A DNA stretch of 15,525 nt, taken from assembly GCA_900547045.1 (NCBI GenBank), contig URFB01000008.1:1-15525 (forward strand), in the 5' to 3' direction. The notes under the pieces are model-generated. The model worked only from the letters and a program-made list of their open reading frames with translations. It ran no database searches and was not told where the DNA came from. Source of the DNA: an uncultured Mollicutes bacterium. Lineage in GTDB: Bacteria; Bacillota_I; Bacilli_A; Acholeplasmatales; Anaeroplasmataceae. The position numbers and the translations under genes were made by a program. This document shows, piece after piece, positions 1 through 7,382 of the stretch; positions within the stretch are counted from its first letter, which is position 1, and each line of letters starts with the position of its first letter.

Positions 1-108
1 ATTTTATTTTTTTAGAATTCCACATTTATTATTTTTTTATCATAATTTTACTTTTTAAGCGATTATATTCAAATAATAAAGGAATCTCAATCATTTTTGC
101 ATTCAAAA

Positions 109-122
109 CTAAAACGCTTTCA
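109..122 (-). promoter_or_regulatory. Possible weak cre-like site upstream of the Na/Pi symporter gene
   Basis: Read on the minus strand the site is TGAAAGCGTTTTAG, which fits 12 of 14 positions of the CcpA cre consensus TGWAARCGYTWNCW and misses the last two. It lies about 25 bases upstream of the proposed -35 box, a position not clearly repressive. It may be chance in AT-rich DNA. Confidence 0.22.
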
Positions 123-146
123 TTAAAAGTTGAAATAATCTTTTTA

Positions 147-174
147 TTGTCTTTAATTAAAATTACGTTATAAT
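147..174 (+). promoter_or_regulatory. Sigma-A type promoter for the Na/Pi symporter gene
   Basis: A perfect -10 box TATAAT (169-174) is preceded by TTGTCT (147-152) with a 16-bp spacer. Transcription would start near 181, giving a leader of about 28 bases before the ATG at 209. The Shine-Dalgarno AGGGGGA (194-200) lies within that leader. Confidence 0.6.
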
Positions 175-208
175 AAAATTGACAATAATGCATAGGGGGA
201 ACAAAAAA

Positions 209-1924
209 ATGCTATTATCCGTAAAATTTATCAGTCCAGACAGTCCAATATGGCTTATAATTATTTTAATTCTTGCAGGCCTTGGACTTTTTCTTTATGG
301 AATTAACCTAATGAGTACATCGCTTAAAACCTTAGCCGGTAATAAGCTAAAGCTTATAATTGAAAAATCAACCAATTCACCGATAAAGGGAATTTTGGTT
401 GGTATTGCAATTACCGTTCTTATTCAATCATCTTCAGGTACAACTGCTCTTGTTGTAGGCCTTGTTAGTGCGGGATTAATGACCCTACCTCAATCAATTG
501 GTGTCATAATGGGAGCTAACATTGGTACTACTATTACATCTGTATTAATAGGACTTCCTATTTCGGATTATTTTATTGTTTTTTCAGGAATTGGTGCCTT
601 TATCTACTTCTTTAGTAAAAAGAAAAAGACTAAAGAGCTAGGCGCGGCTATTTTCGGCTTTGGTCTTCTTTTCTTCGGTCTTGCAATTATGTCAAGCTCA
701 TTAAATGTAATATTTGATAAAAATAAGGAGCTTGCAACTAATTTATTTGCTAAATTCTCATCTGTTCCTATTCTTGGGCTTTTAGTTGGTACTGTATTCA
801 CCGCTATTATTCAATCATCTGCTGCAGCTATTGGTATTTTACAAACCCTATTTGAATCAAATATTATCGGTCTTAAGGGTGCCCTTGCTATCCTAATTGG
901 TTCAAATATTGGTACAACTATTACTGCTATTATGGCAGCGGCTGGAGCTCCTACAAATGCAAAGCGTACAGCCTGTGTCCATGCTCTATTTAATATTATC
1001 GGGGCCATTTTATTTATGTGTCTTTTAACTCCATATTATTTACTAATGGACCGTATCCAGGTATGGTGTCATCTAAATCCATCCTTAACAATTGCCGTTG
1101 CCCATATTATATTCAATCTTATTTCAACCTTTGTTCTTTTCTGGTTTAGAAATTATATGGCTAAATTTGCTTGCTTTATTTACAAATCAAAGGAAGAAAA
1201 AAATCCTATTTATCAAGGCCTTGCTGATTATTCATTATGTCAAAAGAGCCCAACCTTAGCCTTAGAATTTGCTAAAAATGCCATTGATTATATGTCAGGA
1301 ATAACAGTTAAATATTTCAAATTAACGCGTGATTACTCCTTCCAAAATAATTCTCAAGCAGTCGATGAGGCCCAAGCATATGAGCTTGAACTAGATGATC
1401 TTGATAATAAAATCCATGACTATTTAATCAAAATCACACAGGTTGGTGTTGAAAAGGACGAATCAAATATTCTTTCAAAATATCTAGATACAATTAAGGA
1501 TCTTGAAAGAATTGGTGATCACTGCTCAAATATTGTAGAATTCTTTAGAGATAGATACAGTGAGAATTTAGCTCTATCTAATGAAGGAGCATCAGACCTT
1601 AAAAATATGTATGATACTCTAGATGTAATGGTTACTAATTCTACTATTGCTATTTCAACAGGAAATAAGGATTTAGCAAATATTGTAATTGAAAATGAAG
1701 CTAAGGTTGATTTAATGGAGGAGGCTTACCGTAAGCGTCATATTCTTAGATTAAATCGTGGCGAATGTACAATTTCTAATTTTGATTATTATGTTGATAT
1801 CCTTTCAAATCTTGAAAGAATTGGTGATCATACAGATAATATCGCATCTAACGTAATTTATGATGATTATCAAAGCCTTGCTCAAACAGGTCTAAAGGCA
1901 ATATCAAATCTTGAGGAAAAATAA
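209..1924 (+). CDS. Na+/phosphate symporter family protein with C-terminal PhoU domain
   Basis: Likely a membrane sodium-coupled phosphate carrier of the NptA/PhoU-fused family. Seen: a duplicated transport core with paired QSSS-type and GANIGTT-type motifs, namely QSSSGTT (about 73-79) with GANIGTT (102-108), then QSSAAA (202-207) with GSNIGTT (231-237), embedded in hydrophobic helices up to about residue 325. The remaining 240 residues are helical and hydrophilic and contain two LERIGDH motifs (432-438 and 535-541), the signature of the PhoU repeat. The start is placed at ATG 209 because AGGGGGA sits 8 bases upstream; upstream in-frame TTG 179 and ATG 188 have no such site and fall at or near the transcription start. 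This gives 571 residues, normal for the family. It is a single-gene unit convergent with the next gene and shares a terminator with it. Whether phosphate is the substrate is known only by family. Confidence 0.9.
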   Translation: MLLSVKFISPDSPIWLIIILILAGLGLFLYGINLMSTSLKTLAGNKLKLIIEKSTNSPIKGILVGIAITVLIQSSSGTTALVVGLVSAGLMTLPQSIGVIMGANIGTTITSVLIGLPISDYFIVFSGIGAFIYFFSKKKKTKELGAAIFGFGLLFFGLAIMSSSLNVIFDKNKELATNLFAKFSSVPILGLLVGTVFTAIIQSSAAAIGILQTLFESNIIGLKGALAILIGSNIGTTITAIMAAAGAPTNAKRTACVHALFNIIGAILFMCLLTPYYLLMDRIQVWCHLNPSLTIAVAHIIFNLISTFVLFWFRNYMAKFACFIYKSKEEKNPIYQGLADYSLCQKSPTLALEFAKNAIDYMSGITVKYFKLTRDYSFQNNSQAVDEAQAYELELDDLDNKIHDYLIKITQVGVEKDESNILSKYLDTIKDLERIGDHCSNIVEFFRDRYSENLALSNEGASDLKNMYDTLDVMVTNSTIAISTGNKDLANIVIENEAKVDLMEEAYRKRHILRLNRGECTISNFDYYVDILSNLERIGDHTDNIASNVIYDDYQSLAQTGLKAISNLEEK

Positions 1925-1932
1925 AAGATAAC

Positions 1933-1962
1933 AAAAGCAATCTTCATTTGAGGATTGCTTTT
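1933..1962. terminator. Bidirectional hairpin terminator between convergent genes
   Basis: Arms AAAAGCAATCTT (1933-1944) and AGGATTGCTTTT (1951-1962) form a 12-bp stem with one G-U wobble and a 6-base loop. The A-run on one side and T-run on the other let it serve both strands. It overlaps the stop codon of the minus-strand membrane protein by two bases. Confidence 0.8.
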
Positions 1963-2386
1963 AAAATATCATAATTAGGAATATTTTATTTTTTTTACTA
2001 ACAGCTACCTGAACTTCATGGCCCTTGATAGCTTGCATATTTTTAGGATTAATAACACTATTAGTGATAAGAATTCTACCATCTCTGGTTTTAAGCTTTA
2101 AAGATAATCTAGGCATTGGTATAATACTAAAGCCAGATTCAAAGCCTACTACTCTCGCATCTAAAACCTGATTGTCTAAGGCTTTTTTTGTTTTTCTAAT
2201 TAAAATTAATGCTGCTAGCAAAAATGGTAGAATTATAATAAATAAAACGCCTAAAATTGCTAAATAAAGTAGCCAAAAATCACTTTCAATAAGAGGTAAT
2301 AAAAGCATAAAAAGCGAAAGCGCTAAATAAATAATTAAATAAAATTTAATAGCCTTTCTATAATGACTAATTGATAAATTTATCAT
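1961..2386 (-). CDS. Small membrane protein of unknown function
   Basis: I do not recognise the family. The 141-residue protein has two strongly hydrophobic segments near the N-terminus (about 14-33 and 37-63), then a basic stretch RKTKK and a hydrophilic, probably beta-rich tail (about 77-141) ending in a hydrophobic FLIMIF. By the positive-inside rule the short N-terminus and the tail would both be cytoplasmic. The start ATG is preceded by AAAGGG about 6 bases upstream, lying inside the end of the previous gene. Only one base separates this start from the stop of the FakA-like gene upstream, so the two are probably co-transcribed and translationally coupled. Its stop lies in the shared terminator. 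No function can be claimed. Confidence 0.75.
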   Translation of the reverse strand: MINLSISHYRKAIKFYLIIYLALSLFMLLLPLIESDFWLLYLAILGVLFIIILPFLLAALILIRKTKKALDNQVLDARVVGFESGFSIIPMPRLSLKLKTRDGRILITNSVINPKNMQAIKGHEVQVAVSKKNKIFLIMIF

Positions 2387-2387
2387 C

Positions 2388-2639
2388 TTAGCCCTTTAAA
2401 CCGCGTGATTGACGATCCATATCCTCAACAACAATATCAAAAATTTCACCCTTTGTACGGCAATAGCTTAATACATCCCATGGCTCATTTGTATGGAAAT
2501 GAATTTTTAAAAGTTCATCATCACCTGCAACTACAAGGCAATCTCCTTTAAAATTATTGTTAAAATATTCAATTACCTCATCCTCATCTAAGTCTTCACC
2601 TTCAATAAGAAGCTGAGTATCATAACGATATTGAATCAT
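2388..2639 (-). CDS. Stand-alone FakA/YloV-like middle-domain protein (kinase-to-dihydroxyacetone-kinase family)
   Basis: The 83 residues match the pattern of the segment that follows the DAK2 kinase domain in fatty acid kinase FakA (YloV): an N-terminal YRYDTQLLIEG strand, then GDCLVVAGDDELLKIHFHTNEP (split here as GDCLVVAGDDE at 32-42 and HFHTNEP at 47-53) and a closing G-E-I-F-D-I-V-V-E-D-M strand. No kinase domain and no FakB-binding C-terminal domain are present, so it cannot phosphorylate fatty acids alone. From memory, this domain of FakA dimerises and binds zinc through a Cys and an HxH pair; here HxH is kept but the Cys position (YCTE in FakA) reads YDTQ. SD AGAAGG lies 5 bases before the ATG. 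It is first in a two-gene unit with its own promoter. Small proteins of this kind occur in Clostridia; their role is unknown. Confidence 0.75.
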   Translation of the reverse strand: MIQYRYDTQLLIEGEDLDEDEVIEYFNNNFKGDCLVVAGDDELLKIHFHTNEPWDVLSYCRTKGEIFDIVVEDMDRQSRGLKG

Positions 2640-2662
2640 ACTATACCTTCTTTCTTGTTAAT

Positions 2663-2691
2663 ATTTTACTATAAAACTAATTGTAATGCAA
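2663..2691 (-). promoter_or_regulatory. Sigma-A type promoter for the FakA-like/membrane protein pair
   Basis: On the minus strand TTGCAT (2686-2691) and TAAAAT (2663-2668) are separated by exactly 17 bp. The start of transcription would fall near 2656, just upstream of the SD AGAAGG, so the leader is very short. Confidence 0.6.
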
Positions 2692-2759
2692 ACAATTTAT
2701 AAGACTATAAAAGCTATCCTTATTATAATAAATTAAAGCTTAATTAATATTAAGAAATC

Positions 2760-2786
2760 AAAAAAGGAGGTAGCCCTCCTCTTTTA
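2760..2786 (-). terminator. Rho-independent terminator of the sugar-acid operon
   Basis: On the minus strand AGGAGG, loop GCTA and CCTCCT are followed by a T-run (2764-2760), and an A-rich flank precedes the stem. It lies 17 bases after the stop of the last operon gene and upstream of the promoter of the next unit, so it closes the nine-gene operon. Confidence 0.8.
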
Positions 2787-2802
2787 TTAATCATCATAAG
2801 AA

Positions 2803-3630
2803 TTATTTTAAATTATCCTTAAATGCTTTAATTAATTTTTCCTGACAGTATTCTAACTGATGAGTGTAAAATAAATCTAAGTAAGAATTAATCTTCTTCC
2901 ATGATTTAACTTCAATACCTGCCAAAATTGGGTAGAAATAAACTCGGTTAGACTTAGCTGCTTCTAAATCTCCCGGTCCATCTCCAACCATAATAATATT
3001 ACCTTGAGGATATCTCTTGCTTAAGCGCTCAAGACACTTTTCCTTAGTTCCTTCATTTTGTGTACAAAAAACAGAAACATAATCCATTAATCCAAATCGA
3101 TTCCATTCGTTATATACTGCATCATAATTAGCGCTAGATACAACTGCGATATCGGCATTATTATACATTTTTTCTATTTGCTCTTTCGCATATTTAAATA
3201 GCCCAATTGATGCTTCTGGAAGCTCTTTAATATATTTATTAGTTAGATTTGACCATGCAAGACAGTCCTCTAATAGCTTTGAAGGAGATATTTTTAGATA
3301 CTCCTCAAGGCTATTATTTGAGTAGCTTTTAGCATTTTTGATGAAATTATCTAAGTCCTCAAGATTCTCGATAGGCTTTAAATTTTCATTAATATATTTT
3401 AATGCCAAATTAAGGCCAAGGAAGCGATTAATTCCTCTTGTCAATGAATAAAGATTAATTCTTTCCCATTCCTTCATAGCCTTATCTTTAAATTCCTCTA
3501 AATGCCAGGTTTCAATTAAAGCTCTACCAAAGGCCTTTTCATGCTTGATTGTCATTGAATCAACTGCACAGCCATCACTATCAATACAAATTAAAAACTC
3601 ATTATTAGGTGTAAAATCCTCAATTGTCAT
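2803..3630 (-). CDS. HAD-superfamily hydrolase (phosphatase-like), last gene of operon
   Basis: A 275-residue haloacid dehalogenase-fold protein, probably a small-molecule phosphatase acting in the cytoplasm. All four HAD motifs are visible: motif I DSDG at 17-20 (nucleophile D17, acid D19), motif II VVSSAN around S165, motif III Lys near K196, and motif IV VGDGPGD with D217 and D221. A long helical cap of about 130 residues sits between motifs I and II. Its ATG overlaps the TGA stop of the GH3 gene in an ATGA junction, so translation is coupled to it. It is unlike the second HAD protein of this operon (larger cap, different motif I), so the two are not a recent duplication. The substrate cannot be read from the sequence; a phosphorylated sugar acid is a guess from context. 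Confidence 0.85.
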   Translation of the reverse strand: MTIEDFTPNNEFLICIDSDGCAVDSMTIKHEKAFGRALIETWHLEEFKDKAMKEWERINLYSLTRGINRFLGLNLALKYINENLKPIENLEDLDNFIKNAKSYSNNSLEEYLKISPSKLLEDCLAWSNLTNKYIKELPEASIGLFKYAKEQIEKMYNNADIAVVSSANYDAVYNEWNRFGLMDYVSVFCTQNEGTKEKCLERLSKRYPQGNIIMVGDGPGDLEAAKSNRVYFYPILAGIEVKSWKKINSYLDLFYTHQLEYCQEKLIKAFKDNLK

Positions 3631-5381
3631 AGCTTAAGCTCCACCCTTCCACAAAAGGCATCTACAGGCGATATTCCTGTAAACTGCTCACGTCCTGTAA
3701 GCTTATCTATAATAGCCTCTAGGGTATGAGGCTGCTTATCATAAGCGTTAATATAAGTTTGAACCTCAGGTACATCAAACAAATGGAATGGACAGGAAAG
3801 CGAAATAAAGATAACAGGAAGCTCATGAGAATACCAAGGAACATCAAGTGAGCCCTTAGTAAATGCCCAGTTTAATCTTTGTACAGTACCATTTCCACCA
3901 ACATTTGCAAGATGAATTACTAAATCATATTTTTCCTTAACAGAAGCAATTGATGTTTTTTGACCATATAGATTATTCATAATTTTAAACATATCCTCTG
4001 GCTTAGCACCCTCAAGCTTCTTTTCTAATGATTCAAAAATCTCAACCTCAAAGCCTTCCTTTTCAAGAAGCTCCTTAAATTGCTCAATATAATTTTTTTG
4101 CTTATTCATCATATTTCCAAATTTTGATAGTAAATTGGTTGACTCCTGAGGAACTAATAAAATTCGTTTATATCTTGAAGGAATAATTGGGAAAACATTA
4201 GGTTGATTATTTTTAACAAGAGTAATAGCCTCATGAGAGATTGCAGAAGCAACATTCTTATATTCCTCACAGCCAAAGCTCTTTAAATCCTCTTCTGTTT
4301 TAATTAGGCACTTAGTATTTAAGCCTAAATGTGCCTTTAAGCCTAAAATTCTTAAAACGGCATCATTTAAGCGCTCTTCTGTAATAATGCCCGCCTCTAA
4401 TGCATCAGATACATATTTAATATCTTCCTCATAATCATTATAGAATAGCAGCATATCACAGCCCGCATTAATAGCCATTGGTAGTAGCTCACTGCGCTTT
4501 TTAATTCCAGAAAAACCTACCATATGTGAGGCATCAGTAATTACAACACCATTAAAATTAAGCTTTTCACGTAATAGATTAGTTAAAATCTCATACGAAA
4601 TTGTTGCAGGAAGTAAATCATAATCTGTCATATTAGGATTAAAATGCTTCTGATAGCTTGGAAGCATTATATGACCAACCATAATAGCCTCAATACCGGC
4701 ATCAATTAGGCTTTGATAAACCATACCAAAGCTCTTATCCCATTCCTCACATGAAAGACTATTTACACTATATGATAAATGCTGATCTCTTTCATCTAAA
4801 CCATCTCCTGGAAAATGCTTAGCTGTACAAGCAATACCAGCATCATGTGCACCCTTAAGATATTCAAGTGAGCAATCTCTTACAAGGCTTGGGCTTGAAC
4901 CAAAGCTTCTTGAGGAAATAATTGGATTGTGGAAATTCATATTAATATCTACAACTGGTGCAAATGTCATATTACATCCAATTGAGGTAGCCTCAAGACC
5001 TGAAATATGTCCTAGCTCATAGGCATTTTTTATATTATTAGTCGCACCAATTTTAATTCCACAGCCAACCTCAGTGCCTCCAGCAGCGGCACCATTACCG
5101 CCGCTTTCAGCATTACAGGCAATTAAAAGAGGAATCTTAGAGCTTTTTTGTAAAGCATTATTTTGATCCTGAAGCATTTTAGCAGGTCTATTTCCATAGC
5201 GAGCACCACCAAATTGCCTTTCCTTCGTTATTTTTTCAATAATAGCAGAATCTGATGTATTAATCATATCAATAAATAGCTGCTTAATTTTTTCTTCCTG
5301 TGACATTCCTTTAATGGTATTTTCTACCCATTTAAGCTCTTCTTCATTTAAATAAAACGGTTTTTTCTTTAAATCAACCAT
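3627..5381 (-). CDS. Glycoside hydrolase family 3, NagZ-type beta-N-acetylhexosaminidase-like
   Basis: A two-domain GH3 glycosidase of 584 residues without a signal peptide, so it acts on imported or internal substrates. The TIM-barrel domain covers about 1-350. It has KHFPGDG at 188-194 followed by D199-Q-H201, equivalent to the Asp-His general acid/base dyad of NagZ enzymes, and the nucleophile D283 in VVITDASHM. The C-terminal GH3 domain covers about 380-584. The dyad in the barrel indicates the N-acetylglucosaminidase branch by family knowledge, but the loop reads PGDGLDERDQH where NagZ usually has PGHG, so the true sugar is uncertain. AGGAGG lies 10 bases before ATG. The 39-base gap upstream holds two competing hairpins, one covering this SD. 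It sits inside a sugar-acid operon, suggesting it frees a sugar or uronate from a glycoside. Confidence 0.88.
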   Translation of the reverse strand: MVDLKKKPFYLNEEELKWVENTIKGMSQEEKIKQLFIDMINTSDSAIIEKITKERQFGGARYGNRPAKMLQDQNNALQKSSKIPLLIACNAESGGNGAAAGGTEVGCGIKIGATNNIKNAYELGHISGLEATSIGCNMTFAPVVDINMNFHNPIISSRSFGSSPSLVRDCSLEYLKGAHDAGIACTAKHFPGDGLDERDQHLSYSVNSLSCEEWDKSFGMVYQSLIDAGIEAIMVGHIMLPSYQKHFNPNMTDYDLLPATISYEILTNLLREKLNFNGVVITDASHMVGFSGIKKRSELLPMAINAGCDMLLFYNDYEEDIKYVSDALEAGIITEERLNDAVLRILGLKAHLGLNTKCLIKTEEDLKSFGCEEYKNVASAISHEAITLVKNNQPNVFPIIPSRYKRILLVPQESTNLLSKFGNMMNKQKNYIEQFKELLEKEGFEVEIFESLEKKLEGAKPEDMFKIMNNLYGQKTSIASVKEKYDLVIHLANVGGNGTVQRLNWAFTKGSLDVPWYSHELPVIFISLSCPFHLFDVPEVQTYINAYDKQPHTLEAIIDKLTGREQFTGISPVDAFCGRVELKL

Positions 5382-5391
5382 AATTATTATT

Positions 5392-5409
5392 CCTCCTTAA
5401 TAAGGGAGG
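5392..5409 (-). promoter_or_regulatory. Hairpin that would cover the ribosome binding site of the GH3 gene
   Basis: On the minus strand CCTCCCTT (5409-5402) pairs with AAGGAGG (5398-5392) across loop ATT, with one bulged C, giving seven pairs that bury the whole Shine-Dalgarno of the GH3 gene. It shares bases with the neighbouring hairpin at 5401-5419, so only one can form at a time. Confidence 0.45.
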
Positions 5410-5419
5410 GACTCCCTTA
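5401..5419 (-). repeat. Intergenic inverted repeat between flavoenzyme and GH3 genes
   Basis: On the minus strand TAAGGGAG, loop TCC and CTCCCTTA form a perfect 8-bp stem directly after the flavoenzyme stop. No T-run follows, so it is not a typical terminator. It could protect the 3' end of the upstream message, or act as the alternative to the SD-covering hairpin at 5392-5409. Confidence 0.6.
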
Positions 5420-5420
5420 A

Positions 5421-7361
5421 TTATATTTGACTTGCAACGTCATAAGCACTCTTTATAGCATGCTCAATATTTGAAGGTCTTTCTCCAGCACAATCACCAA
5501 CATAGTGAATTGGCTTAGTAACACCCTCAAGATTAGGTAATACCTTAACAGATGATAGGGCATTAACAATTGTATCAGCCTTTACAAGCTCTTCAGATAC
5601 CTTGTTACCATCCTTATCAATTACCTCTGTTCTTACTCCTGCATTTGTAAATTCAAGAATTTTATGAAGTGGTAATAATTCAGTTTGATGCTCCTTAAAA
5701 TCAGCCATCATAAATGGAATGATTGTTGATGACTCCTCAGCAGCAATTTTTTCCTTCATTTCAATAATAGAAACCTTATAGCCTCTTTGAGCTAGATATT
5801 CGGCTGTTTCAGTACCGACAAGACCACCACCACATACAGCGATTCTACCATATGGAATAGCATCTCCACTTAAAACATCCCATGAATCTAGAACATTTGA
5901 ATTATCAATTCCAGGAATTCTTGGATGAAGACTCTTAGCACCTGTTGCAACTACAATTTCATCAAATTGATTAGCATCAGAAGCTGTAAATTCATGTCCT
6001 AATTCAAATTTGATAGGAAGCTTCTTTAAAATATTTTCATAATATAAAATACTTCTTCTCATTTCGGATTTACGAGGTGGAAGACAAGCTATATTAATTT
6101 GACCACCGATTTTAAGCTCACGCTCAAATAATGTTACCTCATGACCTCTAATAGCAAGAATTCGTGCAGCCTCAAGACCAGCAATACCGGCACCAACAAC
6201 GCCTACCTTCTTCTTAGTCTTAGCCGCTTCAATATGACGCTCACCCTCATAGCCATTTTCTGCATTTAAAACACAAGAAATGAATCTGCGTCCCATAATA
6301 GCATCAGTACAGCCCTTATTGCACATCATGCAACGACGAATTGAACCTAAGTCTCCAGCTGCCACCTTAGAAGGTAGATTTGGATCAGTTAAAAGGCTAC
6401 GACCAAAGGCAACATAATCACAAACTCCACGCTCTAATAAATCCTCAGCCATTTGAACAGATGCAATACGACCAACAAAACTTACAGGAATAGATATGGC
6501 AGCCTTAATAGCCTTAGTTTCTTCAAGCATAAAGCCATAGCGACGAGTTTCCATAGCTGGAATTGTATCATTCATATTACCAGTGTGATTTGCTTGAGCA
6601 ACGTGAATAGCATTAACACCATGCTCTTCAAGAATTTTAGCAAATTTAACAGCCTCTTCAATTTGAAGACCACCCTTTCCCTGAAGGGCACCATTATCCA
6701 TAACAGTTACAATTGGAAGCTTATATTCAATTGCGATATTTGGGCATTCCTTTCTAATTTCATCAACTACCATTAGAGCAAAGCGAGTACGATTTTCAAA
6801 TGAACCACCAAATTCATCAGTACGATGGTTTAAAATTGTTGAACATAAAGAACCACATAGACGGTCTCCATGAATTTCAATAAAATCTACACCAGCAGCC
6901 TCAGCACGCTTAGCACAAGCAGCAATTTTGCTTGCAATTTCAATTAGCTCATCATGAGTTACCTCTGTTACAAAGTGAACCATATCATAATGAAGTAACT
7001 CAAGACCTTCCTTTTGCTGGCCCTTCATAAACATTTGCATAATTTTTTCAGCATGATACTCAGGATGGAAGATTTGAACGCCAAGCTTACAATCATATTT
7101 ATGAAGCTCATCAGCAAGTCTCTTATAGGTTGGGATTTGTGAATCTGCAAATAGCTTTGGTGTTGGTGAAATTGTCATAATAGGTGTAACATCACCAATT
7201 ACAACATAGCCAGCTCCACCTTTAGCTAAATTTACATAGAAATTAAATGAATGATCACCGATTGAACCATCCTTCTCCTCATAACCAGTTGTTAGAGGTG
7301 GAAACATAATACGATTTTTTAAAGTTAAATTACCAATCTTTAAAGGTTCTAAAATTTTCAT
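5421..7361 (-). CDS. Fe-S flavoenzyme of the 2,4-dienoyl-CoA reductase / enoate reductase family
   Basis: A 646-residue cytoplasmic oxidoreductase that by family moves electrons from NAD(P)H through FAD and a 4Fe-4S cluster to FMN, reducing a carbon-carbon double bond or related substrate. Order of parts: an Old Yellow Enzyme TIM barrel (about 1-335), with TDEFGGSFENR at 181-191 and the FMN-binding FVGRIA and VAFGRSLL; cluster cysteines C344, C347, C351 and C363 in the CX2CX3CX11C spacing seen in FadH; FAD Rossmann GAGIAG (390-395); NAD(P) Rossmann GGGLVG (511-516); and VGDCAGE (621-627). The length is normal. The active-site stretch IEIHGDRLCGSLC (161-173) lacks the Tyr found in the GYL motif of known dienoyl-CoA reductases and is about two residues shorter. 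SD AGAAGG is about 8 bases upstream of ATG. Its position after UxuA suggests an unsaturated or oxidised sugar-acid derivative as substrate; this is inference. Confidence 0.88.
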   Translation of the reverse strand: MKILEPLKIGNLTLKNRIMFPPLTTGYEEKDGSIGDHSFNFYVNLAKGGAGYVVIGDVTPIMTISPTPKLFADSQIPTYKRLADELHKYDCKLGVQIFHPEYHAEKIMQMFMKGQQKEGLELLHYDMVHFVTEVTHDELIEIASKIAACAKRAEAAGVDFIEIHGDRLCGSLCSTILNHRTDEFGGSFENRTRFALMVVDEIRKECPNIAIEYKLPIVTVMDNGALQGKGGLQIEEAVKFAKILEEHGVNAIHVAQANHTGNMNDTIPAMETRRYGFMLEETKAIKAAISIPVSFVGRIASVQMAEDLLERGVCDYVAFGRSLLTDPNLPSKVAAGDLGSIRRCMMCNKGCTDAIMGRRFISCVLNAENGYEGERHIEAAKTKKKVGVVGAGIAGLEAARILAIRGHEVTLFERELKIGGQINIACLPPRKSEMRRSILYYENILKKLPIKFELGHEFTASDANQFDEIVVATGAKSLHPRIPGIDNSNVLDSWDVLSGDAIPYGRIAVCGGGLVGTETAEYLAQRGYKVSIIEMKEKIAAEESSTIIPFMMADFKEHQTELLPLHKILEFTNAGVRTEVIDKDGNKVSEELVKADTIVNALSSVKVLPNLEGVTKPIHYVGDCAGERPSNIEHAIKSAYDVASQI

Positions 7362-7382
7362 GTTAATATCCTTCTTTTCTTC

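Noticed and set aside
179..208. Upstream in-frame TTG (179) and ATG (188) as starts of the Na/Pi symporter gene
   Set aside because: No Shine-Dalgarno precedes them and they lie at or beside the predicted transcription start, whereas ATG 209 has AGGGGGA at good spacing and begins a typical membrane protein N-terminus.
604..1008. Two minus-strand open frames of 65 codons each
   Set aside because: They lie opposite the symporter coding sequence, have no SD or family resemblance, and are antisense shadows.
6453..6776. Plus-strand open frame of 107 codons within the flavoenzyme gene
   Set aside because: Antisense to a clearly conserved coding region; the translation is low-complexity and matches no family I know.
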